Positions 7,629-16,697 of a DNA stretch of 64,000 nucleotides are shown piece by piece. The notes under the pieces were generated by a model. It made no database searches. It was not told where the DNA came from and saw only the letters and a list, made by a program, of their open reading frames with translations. The number at the start of each line of letters is the position of its first letter. Positions within the stretch are counted from its first letter, which is position 1. The DNA comes from Pseudomonas migulae NBRC 103157 (GTDB lineage Bacteria > Pseudomonadota > Gammaproteobacteria > Pseudomonadales > Pseudomonadaceae). The DNA lies in the NCBI RefSeq assembly GCF_002091715.1, contig NZ_BDAG01000036.1, forward strand, positions 1 through 64,000. Direction: 5' to 3'. A program made the translations under genes and the position numbers.

Positions 7629-9449
7629 GTGATCGAAAATCTACGCAACATCGCCATCATTGCTCACGTTGACCATGGTAAAACCACCCTGGTAGACAAA
7701 CTCTTGCGTCAATCCGGCACCCTGGAGCGCAACGAGCTCAACGACGAGCGCGTGATGGACTCCAACGACCAGGAGAAAGAGCGCGGTATTACCATTCTGG
7801 CGAAAAACACCGCCATCAACTGGAACGGCTACCACATCAACATCGTGGACACCCCGGGCCACGCCGACTTCGGCGGCGAAGTTGAACGCGTAATGTCGAT
7901 GGTTGACTCCGTTCTGCTGCTGGTTGACGCTCAAGACGGCCCTATGCCGCAAACCCGCTTCGTGACCAAGAAGGCTTTCGAAGCCGGCCTGCGTCCGATC
8001 GTGGTCATCAACAAGGTTGACCGTCCAGGCGCGCGTCCGGACTGGGTTCTGGACCAGATCTTCGACCTGTTCGACAACCTGGGTGCCACCGAAGAACAGC
8101 TGGACTTCAAAGTCGTCTACGCTTCGGCCCTGAACGGTATTGCCGGTCTGGAACACACCGCCATGGCGGAAGACATGACCCCGCTGTACCAGTCGATCGT
8201 CGACAACGTACCTGCGCCGAAAGTCGACCGTGACGGTCCGTTCCAGATGCAGATCTCCGCTCTGGACTACAACAGCTTCCTGGGTGTTATCGGCGTTGGC
8301 CGTATCGCTCGTGGTCGCATCAAGCCGAACACTCCGGTTGTCGCTATCGACGCCGACGGCAAGAAGCGTAACGGTCGTATCCTGAAGCTGATGGGTCACC
8401 ACGGTCTGCACCGTATCGACGTTGAAGAAGCAGCTGCCGGCGACATCGTCTGCATCAGCGGCTTCGACCAGCTGTTCATCTCCGACACTCTGTGCGACCC
8501 ACTGAACGTCGAAGCGATGAAGCCGCTGACCGTTGACGAACCAACCGTTTCCATGACCTTCCAGGTAAACGACTCGCCTTTCTGCGGTAAAGAAGGCAAG
8601 TTCGTGACCAGCCGTAACATCAAGGAACGTCTGGACAAAGAGCTGCTGTACAACGTTGCTCTGCGCGTTGAAGAAGGCGACTCGGCTGACAAGTTCAAAG
8701 TCTCCGGCCGTGGTGAGCTGCACCTCTCGGTACTGATCGAAACCATGCGTCGCGAAGGCTTCGAAATGGGTGTTGGTCGTCCGGAAGTGATCATCCGTAT
8801 GGTTGACGGCGTGAAGCACGAACCGTACGAAAACGTGACCATCGACCTGCCGGAAGAATCGCAAGGTTCGATCATGGAACAGATCGGTATCCGTAAGGGC
8901 GACCTGACCAACATGGTTCCGGATGGCAAGGGCCGTGTGCGCCTTGAGTACAACATCCCGGCCCGTGGCCTGATCGGTTTCCGTAACGAGTTCCTGACCC
9001 TGACCTCCGGTGCAGGCATCCTGACCTCGATCTTCGACCGTTACGACGTGATGAAGTCCGGCGACATGTCCGGCCGTCAGAACGGCGTGCTGGTTTCGGT
9101 TGCTACCGGTAAGGCTCTGACTTACTCGCTGGAAACCCTGCAAGCTCGCGGCAAACTGTTCCTGGGTCACGGTGAAGACGTGTACGAAGGTCAAATCGTC
9201 GGCATCAACAGCCGCGACAACGACCTGGGCGTCAACCCAACCAAAGGCAAGAAGCTCGACAACATGCGTGCTTCGGGTAAAGACGAAACCATCGCTCTGG
9301 TTCCGCCTATCCGTTTCACCCTGGAACAAGCGCTTGAGTTCGTGCAAGAAGACGAACTGTGCGAAGTGACTCCTAAGTCCATCCGTCTTCGCAAGAAGAT
9401 CCTGGGCGAAAGCGAGCGTACCCGCGCTGCCAAGAAGTCCGGTAACTGA
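7629..9449 (+). CDS. typA: Ribosome-associated translational GTPase TypA/BipA
   Basis: EF-G-like GTPase involved in ribosome assembly and stress or cold adaptation. The 606 residues start from a GTG with the conserved MIENLRNIAIIAHVDHGKTTL. G1 is AHVDHGKT, the G2/switch region is ERGITILAKN, G3 is DTPGHADFGGE, and G4 is NKVDRPGARP. The C-terminal part has the BipA-specific segment RGLIGFRNEFLTLTSGAGI. The gene stands alone and is followed by a strong terminator. Codon use is highly biased, as in well-expressed genes. The gap 7490-7628 shows no clear signal. Confidence 0.97.
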   Translation: MIENLRNIAIIAHVDHGKTTLVDKLLRQSGTLERNELNDERVMDSNDQEKERGITILAKNTAINWNGYHINIVDTPGHADFGGEVERVMSMVDSVLLLVDAQDGPMPQTRFVTKKAFEAGLRPIVVINKVDRPGARPDWVLDQIFDLFDNLGATEEQLDFKVVYASALNGIAGLEHTAMAEDMTPLYQSIVDNVPAPKVDRDGPFQMQISALDYNSFLGVIGVGRIARGRIKPNTPVVAIDADGKKRNGRILKLMGHHGLHRIDVEEAAAGDIVCISGFDQLFISDTLCDPLNVEAMKPLTVDEPTVSMTFQVNDSPFCGKEGKFVTSRNIKERLDKELLYNVALRVEEGDSADKFKVSGRGELHLSVLIETMRREGFEMGVGRPEVIIRMVDGVKHEPYENVTIDLPEESQGSIMEQIGIRKGDLTNMVPDGKGRVRLEYNIPARGLIGFRNEFLTLTSGAGILTSIFDRYDVMKSGDMSGRQNGVLVSVATGKALTYSLETLQARGKLFLGHGEDVYEGQIVGINSRDNDLGVNPTKGKKLDNMRASGKDETIALVPPIRFTLEQALEFVQEDELCEVTPKSIRLRKKILGESERTRAAKKSGN

Positions 9450-9467
9450 GTCATTTAGTTAGCTGAC

Positions 9468-9505
9468 AAAAAAACGCCCCCGACCGCAAGGTCGGGGGCG
9501 TTTTT
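9468..9505 (+). terminator. Rho-independent terminator of typA
   Basis: Stem CGCCCCCGACC-GCAA-GGTCGGGGGCG flanked by an A run and a T run, about 20 bases past the typA stop. Confidence 0.93.
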
Positions 9506-9540
9506 GTTTGTCTGGGGTTTGTGTGGTGTTGTTGCCGTCC

Positions 9541-9634
9541 TCATCGCTGGCAAGCCAGCTCCCACAGTGATTGGGGTGTTCACATATTTTGTGTACGACT
9601 CTGAGCCTTGTGGGAGCTGGCTTGCCAGCGATGA
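9541..9634. repeat. REP inverted pair (GCTGGCTTGCCAGC class)
   Basis: Arms GCTGGCAAGCCAGCTCCCA and TGGGAGCTGGCTTGCCAGC face each other around about 55 bases. Located between typA and the convergent YkgJ-type gene. The core differs from both main REP classes in this window. Confidence 0.85.
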
Positions 9635-9661
9635 GGCCCCGTCAGGCAGCGAGATTCCGGA

Positions 9662-10105
9662 TCAGAATTTCTCGAGAGGCCGACGGCTGCTGCTGGTCTC
9701 GCGCGCCACTTCCTTCGGCTTGTAAGCGCAGTACCCCGGCCGTGGCCCGATTTTCGGGTGATTGCGGCAGGTATCCGGGCGCTTTTCATAAATAGTGCAC
9801 AGACGGCTCTTACGATCCAGGTACAGGCAATCGTTGTTGCTCATGCGTTGGAGGGTGAAGATCTCGGTTTTCTGGCTGTAGCGCTCGACGATCCCTTCCT
9901 TCTGCAGCCGCTTGGCGATGTTCTTCGCCGGTTCTCCGCGCTCGAACTCGTCGACGATGCCGATGCGGATCAGATCCTTGATCTTGACCTCGACCGGCAG
10001 GGTGCAGCAGCTGGATACACACGAGCCGCACATCGGCGCAGAATATTTGGCCCAGGTATCGAGACGATCGATCTCTGCGGCGGCGATCAGGTTGGGCTTC
10101 ATCAT
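9662..10105 (-). CDS. YkgJ-family cysteine-cluster protein (putative Fe/Zn-binding)
   Basis: A 147-residue cytosolic protein. Conserved cysteines occur as MCGSCVSSCC near the N terminus and then as NDCLYLDRKSRLCTIYEKRPDTCRNHP. This is the CxxxCC plus C-x8-C-x9-C pattern of the YkgJ/UPF0153 family, thought to bind a metal centre. Its function is not established. It is a single gene, convergent with typA and divergent from glgP, with no partner that suggests a role. Confidence 0.85.
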   Translation of the reverse strand: MMKPNLIAAAEIDRLDTWAKYSAPMCGSCVSSCCTLPVEVKIKDLIRIGIVDEFERGEPAKNIAKRLQKEGIVERYSQKTEIFTLQRMSNNDCLYLDRKSRLCTIYEKRPDTCRNHPKIGPRPGYCAYKPKEVARETSSSRRPLEKF

Positions 10106-10361
10106 CGGTTGTTACCAGCGTGTGTATCAGGGCGCGCGATCATACCGGGACTGGTGGATTTTTGAACAACCTTTCGCCAGATTTTTTCTTTGCCGTCCAA
10201 TAAACATCGTTAAACCGGCACGGCCCCTGCATTGATTCGGGCACACGACAATGTAATGCCGGCCTATCTCGCACTATCAGGAAAAACTGCCGAACCAGAG
10301 CCAACGCCGTCTGTCTGACCGTCTAGGCTCAACTACTTCACGCTCGCTCGAGGTCCTATCG

Positions 10362-12812
10362 ATGACTCAAGAACCACTTGTTCGCGAAGCAGAGGTGGCC
10401 GCATTTCGCGACGCCGTCTTGACCAAGCTCACCTATGCGGTGGGTAAAGACCCGGATCACGCCTTTGACCACGACTGGTTCGAAGCCATTGCGCTGGCCG
10501 CGCGCGATCACATGGTCGAGCACTGGATGGATCACACCCGGCAGATCTACCGCAAAGGTCAGAAGCGGGTTTATTACCTCTCCCTGGAATTTCTCATCGG
10601 CCGGCTGCTCTACGACAGCCTGAGCAACCTCGGCCTGCTCGACGTTGCCCGCGAAGCGATGACCGAGCTTGGCGTCGACATTGAGCGCATTCGCCTGCTG
10701 GAGCCCGATGCGGCCCTGGGTAACGGCGGCCTCGGTCGTCTGGCGGCGTGCTTCATGGAAAGTATGTCGACGCTCGGCATCGCCGGCCACGGCTACGGCA
10801 TTCGCTATGAGCACGGCTTGTTCCGTCAGGCGATTGTCGATGGCTGGCAGCAGGAGCAGACCGAGCACTGGTTGGATTTCGGTAACCCATGGGAGTTCGA
10901 ACGGCCAGAAGTCGTTTACCCGATCGGCTTCGGCGGCAGTGTCGAAACCGTTACCGACGAAAACGGCAAGTCCAGGCAAGTCTGGTCCCCGGCGGAAACC
11001 GTGCGCGCCATTGCGTATGACACCCCGGTGGTCGGCTGGCGCGGCGCGAGTGTCAACACGCTGCGCTTGTGGCGTGCCCGTGCAGTGGAAGATTTGCACC
11101 TTGAGCGTTTCAACGCCGGCGACCACTTGGGCGCGGTCGCGGAAGTGGCCCGGGCGGAAAGCATTTCCCGTGTGCTCTACCCGGCGGACAGTACCGAAGC
11201 CGGCCAGGAACTGCGCCTGCGCCAGGAATACTTCTTTGTCGCGGCGTCTCTCCAGGATTTGCTGCGCCGCCACCGCAACATGCACACCTCGGTACTGACC
11301 CTGGGCGATCACGCGGCGATCCAGCTCAACGACACTCACCCGTCCATTGCCGTGGCCGAGCTGATGCGTCAACTGGTCGATGTCTACGACGTGGCGTGGG
11401 ACGCCGCGTGGCAAGTCACCGTCGACACGCTCTCGTACACCAACCACACGCTGTTGCCGGAAGCGCTGGAAACCTGGCCGGTCGGTTTGATGGAGCGGAT
11501 GCTGCCGCGGCACATGCAGATCATTTACCTGATCAACGCCCAGCACATCGACTCGCTGCGGGCCAAAGGCGTTCACGATTTCGACGTACTGCGTGCGGTA
11601 TCGCTGATCGAAGAGGACAACGGACGCCGTGTGCGCATGGGCAACCTCGCGTTTCTCGGCTCCCACAGCGTCAACGGCGTGTCCGGGCTGCATACGCAGC
11701 TGATGCGCAAAACCGTGTTCTCGGAACTGCACAAGATCTACCCGGAGCGAATCAACAACAAGACCAACGGCATTACCTTCCGCCGCTGGTTGTATCAGGC
11801 CAACTCGGAGTTGACCTCGATGCTGGTCGACGCCCTTGGCCCTGATCTGCTGGATAACCCGGAACAGCGTTTGCTTGATCTGGAACCGTTCGCTGAAAAA
11901 GCCGCGTTCCGCAAGGCCTTCGCCGAGCAGCGCCTGCACAGCAAGAAAGCCCTGGCGTACATCATTCATGAACGGCTTGGGGTCGCGGTCAACCCGGCGG
12001 CGATGTTCGACGTTCAGGTCAAACGGATCCACGAATACAAACGTCAGTTGCTCAACCTGCTGCACACCGTCGCGCTGTATCAGGCGATCCGTGCCGAGCC
12101 GGAAATCGACTGGGTACCGCGGGTGAAAATCTTCGCCGGCAAGGCCGCCGCCAGTTATCACCAGGCCAAGCTGATCATCAAGCTCACCAACGACATTGCC
12201 CGGGTAGTGAACAACGACCCGACTGTGCGTGGTTTGCTCAAAGTGGTGTTCTTGCCCAACTACAACGTCAGCCTGGCGGAGAGCATCATTCCGGCGGCGG
12301 ACTTGTCGGAGCAGATTTCCACCGCAGGTTTTGAAGCCTCGGGCACCAGTAACATGAAATTCGGCCTCAACGGCGCGCTGACCATCGGCACCCTGGACGG
12401 CGCCAACGTGGAAATGTGCGAACGCATTGGCGCCGAGCACATGTTCATCTTCGGCCTCAGTGCGCAGCAGGTTGAAGCGCGCAAACAGAATCATGAGTTC
12501 AATGCGACGCCGGACATTGCCGCGTCTCACCGGCTCAATGACGTGCTGCAAGCGATTCGCGGCGGGGTGTTCTCGCCGGATGACCCGTCCCGCTATACCG
12601 GCTTGATCGATTCGCTGATCGACTACGACCGCTTCCTGGTCTGCGCCGACTTCGATTCCTACTGGGATGCGCAGATGCGCGTGGAAGCCCATTGGCACGA
12701 TTCGAACGAGTGGTGGCGTTCGGCGGTGTTGAACACGTCCCGGATGGGCTGGTTCTCCTCCGACCGGACCATTCGCGAGTACGCCACGGATATCTGGAAA
12801 GCATTGGAGTAA
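10362..12812 (+). CDS. glgP: Glycogen/alpha-glucan phosphorylase
   Basis: PLP-dependent release of glucose-1-phosphate from glycogen or maltodextrin. The 816 residues match the bacterial family. Motifs seen: EPDAALGNGGLGRLAACF, HGYGIRYEHGLF, and the PLP-lysine segment EASGTSNMKFGLNGALTIGTLDGANVEM at about 650-675. No other glycogen gene adjoins it. It is followed by a REP pair and then by the DUF2339 gene. The 256-base gap before it shows no obvious site. Confidence 0.95.
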   Translation: MTQEPLVREAEVAAFRDAVLTKLTYAVGKDPDHAFDHDWFEAIALAARDHMVEHWMDHTRQIYRKGQKRVYYLSLEFLIGRLLYDSLSNLGLLDVAREAMTELGVDIERIRLLEPDAALGNGGLGRLAACFMESMSTLGIAGHGYGIRYEHGLFRQAIVDGWQQEQTEHWLDFGNPWEFERPEVVYPIGFGGSVETVTDENGKSRQVWSPAETVRAIAYDTPVVGWRGASVNTLRLWRARAVEDLHLERFNAGDHLGAVAEVARAESISRVLYPADSTEAGQELRLRQEYFFVAASLQDLLRRHRNMHTSVLTLGDHAAIQLNDTHPSIAVAELMRQLVDVYDVAWDAAWQVTVDTLSYTNHTLLPEALETWPVGLMERMLPRHMQIIYLINAQHIDSLRAKGVHDFDVLRAVSLIEEDNGRRVRMGNLAFLGSHSVNGVSGLHTQLMRKTVFSELHKIYPERINNKTNGITFRRWLYQANSELTSMLVDALGPDLLDNPEQRLLDLEPFAEKAAFRKAFAEQRLHSKKALAYIIHERLGVAVNPAAMFDVQVKRIHEYKRQLLNLLHTVALYQAIRAEPEIDWVPRVKIFAGKAAASYHQAKLIIKLTNDIARVVNNDPTVRGLLKVVFLPNYNVSLAESIIPAADLSEQISTAGFEASGTSNMKFGLNGALTIGTLDGANVEMCERIGAEHMFIFGLSAQQVEARKQNHEFNATPDIAASHRLNDVLQAIRGGVFSPDDPSRYTGLIDSLIDYDRFLVCADFDSYWDAQMRVEAHWHDSNEWWRSAVLNTSRMGWFSSDRTIREYATDIWKALE

Positions 12813-12886
12813 CTTTTAGCAATAATTGCGAGCAAGGTCCGACGGTTGTTGGGCCTGGCCGATATACTAAGCATCAACTTGATCCT

Positions 12887-12975
12887 GGTGGGAGCGGGCT
12901 TGCTCGCGAAAGCGGACTGACATTCGACATCAATGTTGAATGTGATGGCCTCTTCGTGAGCAAGCCCGCTCCCAA
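12887..12975. repeat. REP inverted pair (GCGGGCTTGCTCGC class)
   Basis: GGGAGCGGGCTTGCTCGC faces an imperfect copy, GTGAGCAAGCCCGCTCCC. It occupies part of the 282-base gap between glgP and the DUF2339 gene. Nothing else recognisable is present in that gap. Confidence 0.87.
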
Positions 12976-13094
12976 TTTGTGGTGCAGATTCAATCTGCGC
13001 TCACACTGGATTCCGGGTGTCTGGTCACTAGACTGGATCAGATGTTGTATCACCCGGATTCGCCCCGCAGCGGGGCTGCTTAGGGATATCGACC

Positions 13095-16000
13095 ATGCAA
13101 TGGATGTTCATGCTGATTGGGCTGGTGCTGGGCTGGATACTCGACGAGTCGTTCAGCGACGCGCTGTTGGGCGCGTTGCTCGGGCTGGGGATCGGCCAGG
13201 CCATTCGCATCGGCCGTTTGGGCTCACAGGCCGCTGAACAACGCGTTCTGCTGGAGCAGGCGCAAGTGGCGATGAATGCCGTCCAGCAACGCCTGGCCTT
13301 GCTGGAGGTGTCTGGCGTCAAGGCACCTGAAGCCAGCGAACCGGTTGCCGAGGAGCCGGTTGCCAGTGACCCCGCCCCCTCTCCTGTGTTCATTCTCGAA
13401 GATATTTCTGTCTCAACCCCGGAGATGGTCTGGGAGCTTCCGCCCCAACTCGAACCGATCACCGCAACGGCGACGCAAGCCAGCCGTCCCTTGCCCGACG
13501 ATGTCTGGAAAGCCGAGCCCGTCGCCCGCGAGCCGCAGCAACCTGCCGTTCCGCGCGGCCCGAACTTCATCGAAAGGGCCATCAGCGGTGCGCGTAACTG
13601 GCTGTTCGGGGGCAACACGGTGCTGCGGGTCGGCGTGGTGCTGTTGTTCCTCGGCCTCGCGTTTTTGCTGCGTTATGCCACCGAAGGCATGGTGGTGCCG
13701 ATCGAACTGCGTTACGCCGGGGTCGCGGCGGCTGCGTTGGGTTTGCTGGGGCTCGGTTGGTGGCTGCGCCATCGCAACCACCACTATGCGCTGATGCTGC
13801 AAGGCACCGGGATTGCTGTGCTGTACCTGACGGTGTTCGCAGCGATGCGTTTGCATCCACTGCTCGATCCGACGGCAGCGCTCGGCCTGCTGGTGGCGGT
13901 GACGGTGTTCTCCGCCATTCTGGCAATCACCCAGGATTCCCTTGGCCTGGCGTGCGCTGCCGCGCTGGGCGGTTTCGCTGCACCGATCCTGACGTCTACC
14001 GGCGCCGGCAACCACGTCGCGCTATTCAGCTACTTTGCCTTGCTCAACGCCGGCATTCTCGCCATCGCCTGGTTCAAGGCCTGGCGGCTGCTCAACCTGA
14101 TCGGCTTCGTCGGCACCTTCGGCATCGGTTTCGCCTGGGGCCTGCGCTCCTATACGCCGGAATTGCTGTGGAGCACCGAACCGTTCCTGATTCTGTTCTT
14201 CCTGATGTATCTGGCTATCGGCCTGCTGTTCACGCGACGCAAGTTGCTGGAAATGAGCGATGCGCCCGAGGACGACAGCCGCGAGGCGCTGCTGCGCTGG
14301 TCGGCGCGTAAAGGCGATTACGTCGACGGCACGATGCTGTTCGGCCCGCCGTTGGTGGGTTTCGGTTTGCAGTTCGCGCTGGTGCAGCACCTGGAATTTG
14401 CCGCCGCCTTCAGCGCCCTCGCACTGGGCATGATCTACATGGGGCTTGCGCGTCTGCTGATGGGCGGACGCGCGCTGCTGCTGGCGGAAACCTGTCTGGC
14501 GCTGGGCGTGATCTTCGCCAGCCTGGCGATTCCATTGGGCCTCGATGCACGCTGGACTTCCGCCGCCTGGGCCGTGGAAGGCGCGGGGATTTTCTGGCTC
14601 GGCCTGCGTCAGCAACGACCACTGGCCCGCGCCTTTGCCTTGCTGCTGCAACTGGGGTCGGCGCTGGCGTTTCTCAGCGAGCTGCGGATCGGCGAAGCCA
14701 GCCTGCTCGATGGCGCACCGCTGGGTGCGTTGATGCTCGGCATGGCGTTGCTGTTCAGCTTCTACCAATTGCGCAACGCCTTGCCCGAGCAGACGTCGGC
14801 GTGGGAGCGCAAAGGCTTGCCGGTGTTGGCGTGCCTCGGCCTGACCTTTCTCTATCTGCTGGCGCCGCTGTTCTTTTTCACCCACGGCACCGCAATCAGT
14901 TGGGCGTTGGCCGGTCTGGCGACATTGTTTGTCGGCCTGCGTCTGCAATCGCGCACGTTCCTGTTTACCGCGTTCGCTGTGCAGTTGTTGGGAGGAGCGT
15001 TGTTCCTGCTGCGGCTGCAAGGCGCGAACGGTGAGTCCGGCGCGGTGTTCAGTGCTGGTTGGAACGGCTTGCTCAGCGCGTCCCTGATCGGTCTGGCGTT
15101 GATCGCCGGTATGTTGCTGGCAGCGCGCGATGACATGGTGCGTAGCGACGTTCGATTGTTGCGCGGTTTGTCGGTGGTGTTGCTGGCCGGTCTGGTGCTG
15201 ATCAATCTGGCGGTGCTGTTCGTGCTGCCGTGGCAAACCGCGAGCGCGGTGTGGGCGGCCAGTGGTTTGTTCATCATCTGGCTGAGCCTGTACTTGAAGC
15301 AGCGCGTGAGTTTTGTCTTCGGTCTGCTGCTCCAGGTGATCGGCGGGGCGGCGTTCCTGTTCGCCGGGCCGGATCTGCTGGGGCCCCTGGCCAGCGAAGG
15401 ATTGAAACCATTGGCGCACAGCGGTTTCTGGACGCCGTTGGTGTTGGGATTGGCCGCGTTGGTCGGGGCCTGGCGCTTGCAGCTCGGCAACCATGCTTCG
15501 GCGTTTGATGGGCTGAGCTTGCAGCGCTTGTCCGAAGTGCTGCTGGTGTGGGGCGCCGGTTGGTGGGCGCTGGCGTGGATCAGTGAAGTGCTGCGGTTTG
15601 CACCAGTGAATCTTCAAGCGACCTTGCTGCTGACAGTTGCAGCGGTGAGCGTGGCGTTGTGGGCGGTATTGGCGTTGCGCCTGACGTGGCCGTCGCTGGG
15701 CTTGCTCTGCACCTTGCTGATACCGGCGGCGGGTGTGGTGTTGCTCGCAGCCTGGCACTCGCGTTATCACCCGGCGGCGGATTTCGGTTGGCTGGCCTGG
15801 ACGGCGGTGTTCGTCGTGCATTTCATCTCACTGCGGCGTCTGGCGCCGATGCTGCCGGCGCGGGCCCTGAGCACTGCTCATGTGCTCGGTTGCTGGCTGT
15901 TGATCGGGGTGCTGGCGCTGGAGCTGCGTTACGGCCTGATGTTGCTGTCCGAGCAGTACAACGCCTGGCGCTGGTTGGGTTGGGCAATGCTGCCGAGCCT

Positions 16001-16697
16001 TTACCTGGTGCTGATGGCTGCGCCACGCCACTGGCCTTGGCCGGTATCGGCTTACTCGCGCGAATATCGACTGTACGCGGCGACGCCACTGGCGGTGCTG
16101 ATGCTCGGCTGGTTCTGGCTGGCGAACATCGTCAGCGACGGCACTGCCGAACCGTTGCCTTACGTGCCGCTGATCAATCCGCTGGAATTGGGCCTGCTGT
16201 TTGCGCTGTTCGGGGTTTATGCCTGGGCTCGTAGCGCGGTGACGCAACTGGCGATCCGCAAGGACACCTTCGATCACGCCACGCAACTGATCGCCGGCGT
16301 TTCGCTGTTCGCGTTCTTTACCTCGCTGGTGAACCGCACGGCTCACCATTGGGGCGGCGTACCGTTCGAGCTGGATTTGCTGCTCGCGTCGATGCAGGTG
16401 CAGGCCGGTCTGTCGATCGTCTGGACCTTGATGGCCCTGAGTCTGATGATCGGCGGCCATCTACGGCATCGTCGCGAAGTCTGGCTGATTGGCGCGGCGT
16501 TGATCGGCATCGTGGTAGCCAAATTGTTCTTTGTCGAATTGAGTAACCGTGGCGGGCTGGCGCGGATCGTCTCGTTTATCGGCGTGGGTGTGTTGCTGTT
16601 GGTGGTGGGTTATTTCGCCCCGTTGCCACCCAAACGTGCCGACGCTGCGCCGGATTCAGAAAAACCGGCCCCGCAAACCGAAGGAGTGTCATCTTGA
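13095..16697 (+). CDS. DUF2339 large multi-spanning membrane protein
   Basis: 1200 residues, inner-membrane. It begins with one hydrophobic segment (FMLIGLVLGWILDE), then a charged and coiled stretch with a Pro/Glu-rich linker (about 45-150). After that come dozens of closely spaced hydrophobic helices to the C terminus, starting at TVLRVGVVLLFLGLAFLLRYATEG, the hallmark of DUF2339. No catalytic motif is apparent. It overlaps the DUF3999 gene by four bases, so the two are co-translated and probably act together. Function unknown; nearby glgP and fbp may be chance. Confidence 0.9.
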   Translation: MQWMFMLIGLVLGWILDESFSDALLGALLGLGIGQAIRIGRLGSQAAEQRVLLEQAQVAMNAVQQRLALLEVSGVKAPEASEPVAEEPVASDPAPSPVFILEDISVSTPEMVWELPPQLEPITATATQASRPLPDDVWKAEPVAREPQQPAVPRGPNFIERAISGARNWLFGGNTVLRVGVVLLFLGLAFLLRYATEGMVVPIELRYAGVAAAALGLLGLGWWLRHRNHHYALMLQGTGIAVLYLTVFAAMRLHPLLDPTAALGLLVAVTVFSAILAITQDSLGLACAAALGGFAAPILTSTGAGNHVALFSYFALLNAGILAIAWFKAWRLLNLIGFVGTFGIGFAWGLRSYTPELLWSTEPFLILFFLMYLAIGLLFTRRKLLEMSDAPEDDSREALLRWSARKGDYVDGTMLFGPPLVGFGLQFALVQHLEFAAAFSALALGMIYMGLARLLMGGRALLLAETCLALGVIFASLAIPLGLDARWTSAAWAVEGAGIFWLGLRQQRPLARAFALLLQLGSALAFLSELRIGEASLLDGAPLGALMLGMALLFSFYQLRNALPEQTSAWERKGLPVLACLGLTFLYLLAPLFFFTHGTAISWALAGLATLFVGLRLQSRTFLFTAFAVQLLGGALFLLRLQGANGESGAVFSAGWNGLLSASLIGLALIAGMLLAARDDMVRSDVRLLRGLSVVLLAGLVLINLAVLFVLPWQTASAVWAASGLFIIWLSLYLKQRVSFVFGLLLQVIGGAAFLFAGPDLLGPLASEGLKPLAHSGFWTPLVLGLAALVGAWRLQLGNHASAFDGLSLQRLSEVLLVWGAGWWALAWISEVLRFAPVNLQATLLLTVAAVSVALWAVLALRLTWPSLGLLCTLLIPAAGVVLLAAWHSRYHPAADFGWLAWTAVFVVHFISLRRLAPMLPARALSTAHVLGCWLLIGVLALELRYGLMLLSEQYNAWRWLGWAMLPSLYLVLMAAPRHWPWPVSAYSREYRLYAATPLAVLMLGWFWLANIVSDGTAEPLPYVPLINPLELGLLFALFGVYAWARSAVTQLAIRKDTFDHATQLIAGVSLFAFFTSLVNRTAHHWGGVPFELDLLLASMQVQAGLSIVWTLMALSLMIGGHLRHRREVWLIGAALIGIVVAKLFFVELSNRGGLARIVSFIGVGVLLLVVGYFAPLPPKRADAAPDSEKPAPQTEGVSS

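Noticed and set aside
10356..12698. A 780-codon open frame antisense to glgP
   Set aside because: It lies wholly opposite a clear glycogen phosphorylase, has no family-like motifs and no ribosome site. It reflects GC-rich codon bias. The same applies to long antisense frames opposite ntrBC (443-1933), typA (7641-9347), the hutTu-hutX region (28394-30760), hutH1 (32866-34371) and opgH (44094-46616).
14022..15821. A 599-codon antisense frame rich in Gln/Arg/His opposite the DUF2339 gene
   Set aside because: The composition is the complement of Leu/Ala-rich membrane helices on the other strand, not a natural protein.
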